Assembly: GCA_003427395.1 (NCBI GenBank)
Contig: BFEA01000305.1
Location: 902,311 to 940,261, forward strand
Origin: Chara braunii
Lineage: Eukaryota; Streptophyta; Charophyceae; Charales; Characeae
Length of the DNA stretch: 37,951 bases
Reading direction: 5' to 3'
Shown here piece by piece: positions 19,613 through 28,911 of this stretch. The first letter of the stretch is position 1. Each line of letters starts with the position of its first letter. The notes beneath the pieces were generated by a model. That model did no database searches. It saw nothing but the letters and a program-made list of their open reading frames with translations, and had not been told where the DNA came from. Position numbers and translations under genes: made by a program.

Positions 19613-20146
19613 TGTAATGACCCGCCAAAACACAGACTGAGAACACCGCTGTTTTCTGGGATTGGCCACTGGAATGTATGCCTTGCTGAGATTCCCGCAT
19701 TCTGCTGAGTTTTCGAAGTCTGAGTGTGTGCGTGCCTGCTGGTCTGCCTGCCTGTCTGAGTGCTTGTCGGCCTGAGTGTGTATGTGACCCTTGTTCGTTT
19801 GGAGGCCCTGCAGGGCTGGCACTTCCGTGTGGCCACGACTTTGAGGGTTGCTGTAGGAAATACACTCCAGTAGCGGGGGTCGGCCCGCAACACTTAGAGC
19901 AGCGGGAAAAACACTCAAGTAGCAGGTAGGCCGGTACCACTCGGGTACTTGAGGCCGAGCAGAAGAAGACAAAAAGTAGGCATTTTTAGAGGCCCAGGAG
20001 CGGTAGGCTAGAGGTAGGCCGGTACCAGTCCAAGTAGCCTGCGTCTAGGGCCTGCACGAACGATATCAGAGCCTGCAATGATGTTTCCCTCCAAAAGGGA
20101 GGAGGTTCTGGTTGATTGGAGGCCGCATGGCCTGGAAGTCACTGCC

Positions 20147-21449
20147 TGTTACATGCCCAGTTGGGCGATGTACATAAATAACCGAGGATCCGCAATGTGA
20201 TGAAAAGGACTGAATGGACAATGCAGTGCATTGAAATCTCAACAAGCAGTGTACATCCTGATACATACAAAAATGGTGCTTTATAGCGCAGTGGAAGACT
20301 TATATACAAGTCCTGACCTGACCGGGACTGACCTCTATCACGTAGTGCAAGACAGCGCAGCAGATTGCTAGAATATCAATGACTAGCCCAATCGATGTCG
20401 CAACGCAGACCAAACATACATCATCCTCATCACAAGGTGTGAAGGGGCTTGGCGCTACACAGAGGAAGAATGCGCCAGGACCAGACCATACACAGACGAA
20501 GAGGAGGGGGTCAGATGAAGAAGAGGGGGAAGATGGGAATGTTGTCAACACCAAGTCTTCGGTACAAGTCCCAGATAATCCCTCGTCAATGTTTCAAGCC
20601 CAATGTCGAGTCTGAGCCAAATGTCACCAATCCCGCTCTCTCGTAGTCTGCAGATGCAGTGAAGTCAGGTAGCGAGAGGGTGAGAGGGAGATGGTGGAAT
20701 GAGAAGAGGAAGAAGAACTCTCTCTCTCTCTCATGTGCCAGGTACTAACCTGTGAAGATGGCGCTGTGCTGCAGGTACCTTGAAGACGAAGCTGGAGCTA
20801 TGGCGCTGCAGGTAAGTCTCCCTGGCCTCCGCCCAATCTCTCTCTCTCTCTCCAGTACTACTCTAGCTCCTACTAGCGCCCAGCGCTGAGGACTACTGCT
20901 AACGCTACTACTACAAGTGCAGGGCTCCTCCAGAGTGCTGCTGCCAAATCCTGAAGACTACCTCCTGCCTCCTGAACTGCACGTGAAGTGCCTGGGAAGA
21001 ACGTAGGAACTACCTGCAGCCTGCAGGGCGGGCCAGTCTTATATAGTGCTGGCCCGTCCAGTAGGCTGCTCTTGCCAATGCCAAAACGTGCCAGACCCTG
21101 GGGTTGAAGCTCAAATAAAGGTTGTCTTGAAAATAGGCCAAAAATGGCCTGAGCTAAAACCCTGGTCTGGTGTCTGAGTTTCAGGGCAGGTGGATCTTAT
21201 GAGGGCCTGAAAATGGCCCTCCGTTTCAGGCTGAAAAAACTCAGGGCCGGAAAGGCCCTGTTTTAGGCTGAAACGACACAGGGCCTGTAGGCCCTTGTTT
21301 TCAGGCTTTCAGGCTGAAACGACACAGGGCCTGTAGGCCCTTGTTTTCAGGCTTTCAGGCTGAAACGACACAGGGCCTGTAGGCCCTTGTTTTCAGGCTT
21401 TCGGGCTGAAAATGGCCCGTGCAGCCTGTTGCAGGCGCAGCATGTAACT
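20147..21449 (+). mobile_element. Solo LTR of family L2 nested in the 3' LTR
   Basis: The segment is absent from the 5' LTR at the corresponding site (8343). It starts TGTTACATGC and ends GCATGTAACT, a 10-bp inverted terminal pair apart from the last base (A expected). CTGCC is duplicated on both sides (20142-20146 and 21450-21454), the 5-bp duplication typical of LTR elements. Inside are a TATATA at about 21040 and AATAAA at about 21113, in promoter-then-poly(A) order for a plus-strand LTR. No internal region is present. A second copy begins the window. Confidence 0.82.
21265..21402 (+). repeat. Three perfect 46-bp tandem repeats in the L2 LTR
   Basis: The unit starting AGGCTGAAACGACACAGGGC occurs at 21265, 21311 and 21357 without differences. 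Each unit holds a GGGCCTGTAGGCCC stem-loop. The copy at the window start has diverged stems instead. Confidence 0.95.
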
Positions 21450-22052
21450 CTGCCCAAGAGGCAAGCAGGCCACTATATCTCTAGGAGGAGCAAATAGCTC
21501 CTCCTCATTTGCAGTGTGCAAGGTCGAGTGACATACTGCTTGAACGAGTGCTGGACTCAAGAGCGCTGCCTCGGAGGACGACGAGAAGCAGGGCGCTCAG
21601 CCTGGCAATGGCGAGCAGCCCAGCCTAAGAGGACGAAGAAGGGGGCAGAGGAGGAGATTGGCGAGGTACCTACCTGACTATGGTGGACACCATCTTTATC
21701 ACCTTGTTAGGTGCTGCATCTGGAAGGCACCAGGGAAGCTTCGAGGCAGAGTCAGGCATAGCAGCCTGAAGAGCAGCGACCATAGCTTCTTTGAGTTATC
21801 TTTTGCACAAGAGGGCAGAGCCCTTGGTAGTCCGCCATAGCCTGGGCATGTGAGATTGAAGATGAAGGGGGAAGCCATTGCTATGGTGGACCTATCGTTG
21901 TGCTGGCAGTAAGAGGAAACTTCAGATATTGATTCTGGTTTAACCAGTCATTGTTATTATTATTATTTGGAAGAAGAATAAGGTTGGCGAAGACCAGGAG
22001 GAGGAGGAAGGTGAAGAGAGAAGGGGGATTTGTCATTCGTCTTGCTGGTGTA

Positions 22053-22083
<31 letters not shown>

Positions 22084-22213
22084 TTCTTCTTCTTCTTCTT
22101 TCTCTCTTCTTCTTTGATCTCTAACTCTTTGCAAGTGCTTTCATTTCTTTCACAATTGGGTGCATCGTCTTTCCTTGTGAATTTGGACTTCAGAAATGAT
22201 CAGGATTGTAACA

Positions 22214-22495
22214 CTTCTTATTCTCTTCTATTTCTTTGTTTTATTCCAATGCTTGATTTGCGGTGAACGGCTTTCGGGATTCCAACTGTCAAATTGGACG
22301 AGATCGCAGATTACACTTCAGGTGCTATTGTGGGGCCTGGTTCCAGCTCTTCGAGCCCTGGCATATGCACTCTTGTTTGCCAAAGTGGCAATTCATTCAG
22401 TGATTTGCACGGTCACCCTCACTAAACCAACAAGAATCTGTAGGACGATTGAAATTACTAAAAGTTGAGTTTTGCATCAATAATCGAGCAGGCTT

Positions 22496-22553
<58 letters not shown>

Positions 22554-23290
22554 GGTACAAGAGTACTTTAGTCGTGAATATAAAGAAACCATCAGAACTG
22601 AGAACCAGTATTGGCTGTTTGAGAATCGCACCAACGCCGTAGATGCAGAAGCAATGAAAATGTGGCGAGGGCATGCCACACAGCCTCCTCTTCTCAGCAG
22701 GTCCCCACCAGTCCTTGACTCCTGCCCCACAAAGTTGTTGAATCCAGCTTGCATGTATTCACGTGTTGGGTGAATCACCCATCTTCTTTCTCCGCAAGTT
22801 GCTCGGAATTTCTTAAATTAATGCCTGGCAAAAAATGTGAAGAAAACAGAATGTCGATGACAGGTGAAAAGACCACACCCCCTCAACAAGTTCATGTTCG
22901 TTCTATACTTAGTATTTCAAAATTTAGTATTCAATTTATTTATGGGTTTTATGAACTTTTATCAGTAACAGGACAACTTTTATTGTTTTTACTCCCACAC
23001 ATGCAAGAGTAGGCAGTTCTACTGTGAATCATGGTAACCGGCCTCATGGACCAGATCCGGATTTGGACCGACCAGATCTTCAGATGTCTTGGCTCCGTCA
23101 TCTGATCCGCAATGTCTGGATCAGGCACCCAGCGAAGGATTTTTTTTTCAGCGTGGATCCTGGGACGGCCTTTCGAGTTCTAGCCCCTGTTGAGGCTTGA
23201 AGCAATCATTGTACAACTAGATGACCTGTTGCGGCTTCCTTCACAAAAACATTTATGACATGTGATGCATTTGTGGTGGACGTAACTAAC
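22214..23290. other. Right flank of the gypsy insertion; no gene
   Basis: Starts with the right target copy CTTC. Contains a (AC)n microsatellite (22499-22551). No reading frame carries a recognisable domain. Confidence 0.5.
22499..22551. repeat. (AC)n microsatellite
   Basis: About 26 uninterrupted AC units. Confidence 0.97.
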
Positions 23291-23294
23291 CGAT

Positions 23295-23295
<1 letters not shown>

Positions 23296-23380
<85 letters not shown>
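23296..23380. repeat. Compound (CT)n-(CA)n microsatellite
   Basis: CT repeats 23296-23344 pass directly into CA repeats 23346-23380. Confidence 0.96.
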
Positions 23381-23383
<3 letters not shown>

Positions 23384-23671
23384 GACACTATTACGTGCGC
23401 GTCTGTGGGCAGGCGTGTACGTGTGTGTGAGTGTGCGTATGTATTCGTGGATGCTCGTTGCCACGTTCGCTATAGACAACTCCACAACGAAAGCATGACT
23501 GTGCTAGACTGTTTCGCCACACACTTTCACACCACACACACATGGACACTACTGCGTGCGCGTGTGTGGGCGGGCATGTGCGTGCGTGTGAGAATTCGTG
23601 CATGCTTGTTGTCACGTTCGCTATACACAACTCCACAAAGAAAAGCATGACTGTGCTAGACTATTTCGCCG
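23381..23671. repeat. Tandem duplication, period about 161 bp
   Basis: ATGGACACTA.T.CGTGCGCG starts at 23381 and 23542; both copies continue through GTTGC/GTTGT-CACGTTCGCTATA and GCATGACTGTGCTAGACT to TTTCGCC. TG/CA-rich interior. A TG-rich stretch (23705-23830) follows. Confidence 0.88.
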
Positions 23672-23951
23672 GACTTCCACTGACTCATCAGGAGGTTGAA
23701 CCTTGAAGTGGATGCATGTGCATGCATGCATGTGTGTGTGCATGTGTGTGTGTGTGTGTCCGTGCATGTGCTTGCGTTTGCATGCATGCGTGAGTGTGTG
23801 TGTCCGTGTGGTGTCTGTGCGGTGTGTTGCTGCTGTGCCGCCAAAGGGTCGAACAGCGCCGCAGTTTGTTTACCGGTGACAAAGGTCGTCCCTCGTTCAG
23901 CACTACAGAATAGAGGAGAGACCTGGAACCTGTTTTGGTCTGCGTGGTAAC

Positions 23952-24116
23952 ATGACTCCTGGAAAGGCAGGAAGCGCTCTTGATGGACTTACAAAAGAAT
24001 GGTTTACTCACTTAGCAACTCTTCTTCAACAAGGGCGCTTCGCGCCGGATAAAGCGACCGACATTGTAAGAGGCCGCTTTATCTTCAAAATAGTCCAAAA
24101 AGCTATGCAGGGGTGA
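23952..24116 (+). pseudogene. Group II intron reverse transcriptase (maturase) fragment
   Basis: A 54-codon frame begins MTPGKAGSALDGLTKEWF, continues LLQQGRFAPDK and ends KIVQKAMQG before TGA at 24114. The MTPG-(x)-LDG start, the G-x-F-x-P segment and the final KIVQ-x-AM string are the N-terminal reverse-transcriptase blocks of organellar group II intron maturases. The stretch normally lying between F-x-P and KIVQ (which includes an Arg-rich and a P-x-G-x-x-RPL block) is missing, replaced by sequence forming a hairpin. Such proteins splice and mobilise their host intron. This is a short, internally deleted relic, most likely of mitochondrial origin given its neighbours. Confidence 0.72.
24048..24083. 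repeat. Hairpin at the deletion point in the maturase fragment
   Basis: GATAAAGCGACC (24048-24059) pairs with GGCCGCTTTATC (24072-24083), 11 of 12 positions, around a 12-base loop. A GGGCGCTTCGCGCC mini-hairpin lies just upstream. Confidence 0.8.
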
Positions 24117-24169
24117 CATGAGGCGCAAGAGCGCGCATTGTTTTCGCCATTGTTTTTTAGTCTAATTTA

Positions 24170-24280
24170 TTAGACACCCAGAGAAACATAATCATTGAAA
24201 GAGACAGCGTCCACTACAATAGGCATAAAGGCATGATTGGTACCACAAAGTTCACTACATTGACCATAGTAAACTCCTTC
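24170..24280 (-). pseudogene. cox2: 3' end of mitochondrial cox2 (nuclear mitochondrial insert)
   Basis: Read on the minus strand, 36 codons plus [21 protein letters not shown], then [18 protein letters not shown]. This is the C-terminal CuA-binding part of cytochrome c oxidase subunit II; the two Cys (C-x3-C), the His and the Met ligands of the CuA centre are present. The reading frame is intact with the standard code. Similarity stops abruptly upstream at 24280, where the conserved preceding strand is not found, so it is either an exon edge or a break. An isolated 3' end among plus-strand and other fragments indicates transferred mitochondrial DNA, not a gene. Confidence 0.88.
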
Positions 24281-24503
24281 CAGGCAAACATGAAAAGAAC
24301 TGCGGGAAAATCAATCTTCGCTTCGGGATTGGTTTCGGAGCTCCCATAGTAGTCTCCTGTGGACCCTCGGTCAACCACAATGAAGGGGAGCAAAGTATCT
24401 GGGTTCCAAATTCTCGTTTGCAGATGCGACCATGAAATCGAACGTTTGGAGGCCATCAAGGCTGACTCTAAAATTCGCTTTATGATAGACAAACAGGGCC
24501 AAC
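24281..24503. other. Unassigned spacer between cox2 and ccmF fragments
   Basis: Frames are open in part on both strands (for example 24359-24613 plus) but none matches a protein I know. It may be mitochondrial intron or spacer carried in with the flanking fragments. Confidence 0.4.
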
Positions 24504-24609
24504 AAAACCATAAAGACTCAGGATCCAACACCATAATAAGAGACTACCTTCATGATTCGACCAAGTTCCAGAAACTTTATAAAACAATGGTAATTGATTA
24601 TTTGAATTT
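24504..24609 (-). pseudogene. ccmF: Mitochondrial ccmF exon fragment
   Basis: Minus-strand reading gives [20 protein letters not shown], then [10 protein letters not shown]. The Y-K-x-S-G-x-W-x-N-H-E-G-S block is diagnostic of CcmF, the haem-lyase subunit of bacterial-type (System I) cytochrome c maturation, encoded in plant and streptophyte-alga mitochondria. About 35 codons are recognisable. The upstream edge at 24609 abuts the end of a group II intron core, so this may be a true 3' exon start; downstream similarity ends at 24504 with a stop soon after. Confidence 0.85.
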
Positions 24610-24690
24610 GTAAAAACGCAGTGTGTGTTATCTGACTAAGCTTCCCTCCGAACCGTGCGTGCAAGATTTCCAAGCACACGGCTCTCCGTC
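24610..24690 (-). ncRNA. Group II intron 3' end (domain V and VI), relic
   Basis: On the minus strand, GAGCCGTGTGC..GGAAA.. and GCACGCACGGTTC (24650-24684) form the basal stem of a group II domain V: GAGCCGTGTG pairs with the CACGGTTC side including the usual G-U pairs and AC bulge region. The distal stem around GGAAA pairs poorly, so it may have decayed. A domain VI-sized stretch follows and ends TTTTTAC just before the ccmF coding, fitting the A-Y 3' end of such introns. Confidence 0.72.
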
Positions 24691-25028
24691 AGTTTGGCAA
24701 GACTACAGACTGTTTCCCTTCCATTTTCATGTACTATGGAAACTCTGACGCCACACTTCGTGCCGGCACACGGACAAAAAAGCTTAAGGCGTTCCCGAAT
24801 TTTCTTGGTAGAGGCAACTTCGTTGCACTTAGGATCGCCTGGTTCCCGCTCTTCGAGCCCTGAAGGCCAGAGCACGTTCCCGCATATAGTGAAATTTTAT
24901 TTGAGCCTAGACAACCCAACTCACGTCTTTAAACCTTTGACAGATTTAAAAGCACTCTATCTTAGTCCGATTCAGGCTCGAAGAAAAGAAAAGAAAAGAA
25001 AGAGTGAGTGCCATACGTATCAGCGGTT
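24691..25028. other. Probable intron interior or mitochondrial spacer
   Basis: Lies between the domain V and the nad3 segment. No maturase motif on either strand. A/G-rich run AAAAGAAAAGAAAAG near 24983. A 26-base string around 24838 (CTGGTTCC.GCTCTTCGAGCCCTG) is nearly repeated at 22340, significance unknown. Confidence 0.4.
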
Positions 25029-25100
25029 CATAGACCAAAATCCAAACAATCCTATTTTATTGAAAGAAACTGCCCAAGGAAATAAAAAAGTAACTTCTAA
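25029..25100 (-). pseudogene. nad3: Mitochondrial nad3 segment
   Basis: Twenty-four codons on the minus strand read LEVTFLFPWAVSFNKIG, then LFGFWSM, the highly conserved central part of NADH dehydrogenase subunit 3 (complex I). Both edges are abrupt: the usual D before LEV and the sequence after SM are absent. Short and boundary-defined, so either an exon between introns or a broken fragment in the transferred block. Confidence 0.85.
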
Positions 25101-25202
25101 ATATTGGGTCAAAAGTTCCACTGCAACGGTTGCCCGTTCACCCGTCCAGTCTACTAAAGTGCCCACCAAACCAAGTTCTAATCTGGGCCATTAGCCAGTG
25201 CC

Positions 25203-25375
25203 CGGCGGACGGCCCTGATATTCGCGCGATCTTAAAATCTTAAGATCTTGCAACAATCCGGGCTGTCGGCCCGGTAGGACCGCAGACGGGCCAGATCTTC
25301 ACGCGATCTTAAAATCTTAAGATCATCCGACGATCCAGGCCATCAGCCCGGTAGTGCGCAGAGGGCCCAGATGTC
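25203..25375. repeat. 77-bp tandem repeat with internal hairpin
   Basis: GCGGACGGCCC (25205) and GCAGACGGGCC (25282) start two units; a third starts near 25357. Each full unit holds GATCTTAAAATCTTAAGATC, an inverted repeat (first copy 25228-25247), and a GGGC/GCCC pair. Confidence 0.85.
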
Positions 25376-25607
25376 TGATTTCTCATAAGTGTAGGGATTG
25401 ATACTATTCGTACATTGTACCTGAGCATGCACGAGCTTTTCTATGTTATTCGTGCATCTATGGAATTCGCTTGCGTATCTCAACACTATGATCAGCAAAC
25501 TCTTTGGACATGCCCATCTCAAATAAAAACGTAATCCCGCACGGTTTCTTAGACATCCTTATAAAAAAGTTCAAAAAAATAAAGCAAAATACCAGCTTCA
25601 AACAGAT

Positions 25608-26530
25608 GCAAGGAAAATGAGCATTAGCGAACTTCAGAAATCAAACAGCATCATACACATGAGACCAGATAGTCGTGACCTCAAACCAATAGCAGAATTG
25701 CATCACGAGTTTCACCAAATAAGAGCACAGCAAAAGGTCATAATTGACAGCGCTGGAATAGTCTCATCATCATCAACGAAGAACCAATGTCGATATCCTA
25801 TCTGGCGCTCGGTACCCAGACAACAGATGGCAGATCCTATCTAGCCTAATCTACAATGCCGCCGCTGACGTCAACAGCTCCCCGAAGTACGAGCAGATCT
25901 CGGCCAATGCCGTACGCTTCAAGCACCAGGAATGTCTCTCGTATCACTCACAACCTCGTTCCCCAACTCACAGATGCCACATGCACCCAAGGACCACCAT
26001 GCGCCCCATCCAGCATACAGCAGCGCAGCTCGGCTATGGCTGCCTGCTCCTTCCAGCTCGCACATGAGCGTGTGAGCGTTGGCCAGCGTTAGTGCAGCAG
26101 CGCTTGCGCAGCATGCAGCCAGTGCCCGAATGCCGAATGCGTGAGCAGGCCCTTTCCTAAATGGAAGTGGCTTGCCTGCCTTGCGTGCAACTTGGCTGCG
26201 CTGGGCCCCTGCCCAGAAGCTTCCGGTAGGCCCAGAGAGGCTGAGCCCCAGACCAAAAGAATCCGGCCCTGGGCCTGTGGTGGTTGCCCGTGTACAACTG
26301 CCTGCGGCCTATGTTCGGTGCATTTTGCGAATCTGACCCAGGGCCTGCCTCGGTTACATTCAAAAGGGGCAGCCTGGGCCTGGGCGCTCTCGAGTTCTCA
26401 ACCAACTGACGCTGCGCAACTGCCTGAATTTACCCAGTTGCGTGGCGACCCCAAAACAGGCCTGTAGGCCCTGGGTTGAGCCTGCCTTCACTTAAGGCGG
26501 CCGACCATGCAGAGAATAGGGCCCAGTAGG
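25608..26530 (+). repeat. Dispersed repeat R1, copy B (inverted partner of 2300-3215)
   Basis: Matches the reverse complement of copy A. The plus strand shows ELQKSNSIIHMRPDSRDL, RITHNLVPQLTDATCTQGPP and, near the end, AAQLPEFTQLRGD-type peptides that also occur in copy A, broken by stops and shifts in both. GGCGCTCGGTACCC near 25804 corresponds to the possible primer-binding region noted for copy A. A formerly coding element is likely, its class unknown. Confidence 0.65.
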
Positions 26531-27592
26531 GCAGATCGAGGCCCTGAGCCTCACACAGAGAACATCTCATGTCAATCAGGATACATGAGGTGGTGTTTTG
26601 TCTTGAGAAATTATAAATAGTTCTATCACACAATATAGGTAAAACACAAAAAAAATTGAAACCAAATGTTGAAACGGTATTCACCTGTTTGCAGTAGCCG
26701 ATGCAGACCCCAGGGCTCAATCCTTAGTCATCACCTTACCTGTGTACAGTATTTGTGTCGACCCTGAGAGTTGAACCCGTGACCTGTGTATTTGTAACAG
26801 TTGGTAGACTGTCGTACGGTTCGTAGGTAGGAGGGGTTCGATCTGTAGACCTGTCGAGTAGAAGTCTTAGGCAGTTCTAGAAGTCGTAGCAGTAGAGCTT
26901 CCGAAGAGTCAAAGTCGTAGCCGCTACAGTCCTGAAAGGTCAAGGTCGTAGCTGCTACAGTAGTGAAAGGCCAAGTCCACGGCCTTCCGGAAGGTCCTAG
27001 CAGTGGCCTTTCGAAGTTGCTCACGTTTAGGTTGAGGCAAGTGGGCAAGTGGTGGAGTCTACCCGTGCTGAGTCTGCAGTCCCAGTCAGTCCTAGTCCAG
27101 TCAAGCCAGTACCGTATGGGACTGTGTGCACCACGGGCATGGGAAAGGGCCAGACCAACGAGTTACAGAAGTATAAATCAAAGGGCAGCGTCCAGCCATT
27201 CATTCATTCCTGCGTGAGCCATGCGGAAGCGCTGCCACAGCCACTTGTGTGAGGTGGTCTGCAGTGAGCCCAAAGACAAAGTGGGCAAGAAGGAGCTTAG
27301 CCATAGCGATAGGTTAGCAGTGGCCATAGCCGCCATAACTGTAGGTAGAGTGTAGCGTGTGTGTATGTGTACAGAGTATCGCGTGTGGGATATCCAGGGT
27401 GATCCTGTGTGTGCGAACAGAGAGTTGTGTGCACGCTGTGTCGCCATAGCCATTGAAGTGAACTTATACCTGAACTGCGTTCCTGGCTACCATATCTCAG
27501 AGTTTCGAGCAGGCGCTTGTCGCCAATTTGCTGCACACCTGTTTGCATGCATGTAAAGTGTGAATGAGAGCGAGTCTGATTGCAATGTGGAG
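26531..27592. other. No gene; short repeats and tRNA-like text
   Basis: Contains the tRNA-like segment listed next, two copies of a roughly 36-bp unit with GTCGTAGC(C/T)GCTACAGT (about 26907-26975), and GTGTGT-rich text near 27355. Reading frames are short and without motifs. Confidence 0.5.
26788..26858 (+). repeat. tRNA-like SINE head (candidate)
   Basis: AACAGTTGGTAGACTG resembles a D-arm/A box and GGGGTTCGATCTG, about 40 bases on, a B box/T-loop. On the opposite strand just upstream, GGGTTCAACTC (about 26772-26785) is another B-box-like string. No full cloverleaf. Confidence 0.42.
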
Positions 27593-27640
27593 GAATTAAA
27601 AAAGCTGCTGTTAAGAGTGCTTTCCCCCCCCCACCCCAAA

Positions 27641-27668
27641 TTTGGGACCACTTCACGACCATAAATAG
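27641..27668 (-). pseudogene. U6 snRNA 3'-end fragment
   Basis: TTTGGGACCACTTCACGACCATAAAT is, on the minus strand, a mutated version of the U6 3' end (ATAAATCGAGAAGTGGTCC in the neighbouring copy). A shared left flank (GA.TTAAAAAA(A)G.TGCTGTTAA at 27594 and 27716) shows it was duplicated together with the next copy. Confidence 0.55.
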
Positions 27669-27770
27669 GTAAAAGTTCCGTAAAACACACAAACATTTTG
27701 AAATCAAATGTCTGGAGTTAAAAAAAGATGCTGTTAATAGTGTGTGTGTTTTTTTTTTTTGTTAAGAACA

Positions 27771-27867
27771 TTTTGGACCACTTCTCGATTTATGTGTGTC
27801 ATCCTTGTGCAGGGGCCATGGTCATCTTCTCGGTATAGTTCCAATTTTAACGGATGTCCCGAAGGAC
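27771..27867 (-). pseudogene. U6 spliceosomal snRNA pseudogene
   Basis: The minus strand starts GTCCTTCGGGACATCC and continues TTAAAATTGGAAC, GAGAAGAT, CATGGCCCCTGC, CAAGGATGACAC and ATAAATCGAGAAGTGGTCC, nearly the full 100-nt U6. The ACAGAGA box that pairs with the 5' splice site reads ACCGAGA, and the catalytic AGC triad reads ACC, so a functional RNA is unlikely. It does not end in the Pol III terminator run of T. GTTAAGA flanks it on both sides (27761-27767 and 27872-27878), and a T run (A run on the minus strand) lies just beyond the 3' side, as expected of a LINE-mobilised copy. Confidence 0.9.
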
Positions 27868-27878
27868 TGCCGTTAAGA

Positions 27879-28815
27879 GAATTTAAGACTGAGAAACACA
27901 GAAAAGAACAACGATTCTTGATATACAGGTTTTCACTGAAATACATCCTCCTTTTTTTTTCACTGAAATACATTCTGATTCTATCAAGAAGTAAAAAAGA
28001 TGACACTGTTCACAGTTCAAGATGTTGACTCCCTAAAGATTTCACCATTCCGTGAAAATTGAAAATCGATCTTGTGCAGCATCTCGTATACCCTTGATTG
28101 AAAAACTCGTTAAACCACCATATAGTGCATTCTTCAGAGGCCGGGCGTCAGTGGACCAAAATGGCTGGTGGTGCGAGCCAAAACCAAAAAAAAGGTCGCA
28201 AGTGCACTTCGGCAAAGCTTGGCGCACAGTTGTATTCCGCCTCGGCAAAAAGAGGCTCGGAGGCAGTGATGCTGGTCTAAGGAGAGTATGTTCAGACAGG
28301 GGAGGGCTTAATACAGTGGTAGGAGATAAACAGGTCAGTCTAGTCGCCATTCTTTTTTTTTTTTAATGCCATTCATATTTTGTTTCTGTGAAGCCCACTG
28401 GATAACTCAGACGTCCTTGATAAGAGAAACTCATAGGGAAACGAGCTTCTGACAAGGGGATGTCTTTCATCAGTCGGACTGCGTAAGGTGGGAGGGGATA
28501 AAAAGGCAACCCTATTCACCAGTTCAGATCTTGATTCTATAGTAACTTAGTAAGGTTTCCTGTGCTGGTCCCCGGGAGACTCCCGGGCGGCCCAGGGCGG
28601 GCAGGGTCCAGGTCCGGGCGGGGCCAGCGCATGATATCACCTCAAAATTCCTAGTTAACTTCATGACAAAAATAAACGAGAAAACATGAGTCGAAATGTA
28701 GTATATACCCTTTTAAACCCCTTTGGTCACTGTTTAACATCACCAAAATCGAAGTTAAACCACTCTGGCGTGCAGCAATAAGGTGAGCAACCTTGCTCCC
28801 GAATCCATAGATGAT

Positions 28816-28855
<40 letters not shown>

Positions 28856-28911
28856 CGCCCACGCGCACATGCGCTCTTTTTGCAAAAATGTGTCGGTTAC
28901 CTGGACACCCT
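27879..28911. other. No gene; R3 repeat, palindrome and (CT)n
   Basis: Includes R3 copy 1 (28100-28340), a CCCGGGAGACTCCCGGG palindrome near 28570 in GC-rich text, and a (CT)n run at about 28821-28852. Confidence 0.5.
28100..28340 (+). repeat. Dispersed repeat R3, copy 1
   Basis: Core AAAATGGCTGGTGGTGCGAGCC (in part) followed by AAAACCAAAAAAAA and AAGCTTGGCGCACAGTTGTATTCCGCC-type text; the core recurs near 30985 and 31320 and, inverted, near 36190. Poly-Lys frames come from the A run. Confidence 0.6.

Larger units (their letters stand above)
7843..22213 (+). mobile_element. Decayed Ty3/gypsy chromovirus-like LTR retrotransposon with nested insertions
   Basis: The ends are two related LTRs starting TGTAATGACCCGCC (7843 and 19613) and ending GTAACA (9054 and 22213). 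CTTC lies directly outside both ends (7839-7842 and 22214-22217), a 4-bp target duplication within the gypsy range. Internal order is primer-binding site, gag, protease, reverse transcriptase, RNase H, integrase and chromodomain-like end, then a polypurine tract. This order (reverse transcriptase before integrase) is known for Ty3/gypsy, and the terminal chromodomain marks chromoviruses. Every coding section carries stops, frameshifts or catalytic substitutions, so it cannot move on its own. About 10 mismatches over the first 125 aligned LTR bases indicate an old insertion. Confidence 0.93.
19613..22213 (+). repeat. 3' LTR of the gypsy element, interrupted by an L2 solo LTR
   Basis: Collinear with 7843-9054. 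The outer parts are 19613-20146 and 21450-22213. Differences from the 5' LTR are the nested insert, about 40 bases at 20095-20134, a long (CTT)n at about 22052-22106, and many point changes. Confidence 0.92.

Noticed and set aside
24170-24609. Functional cox2 or ccmF genes
   Set aside because: Only isolated ends of the proteins are present, in a nuclear repeat context.
26765-26858. Functional tRNA gene
   Set aside because: A- and B-box-like strings are present but acceptor and T stems do not pair; better explained as SINE remnants.
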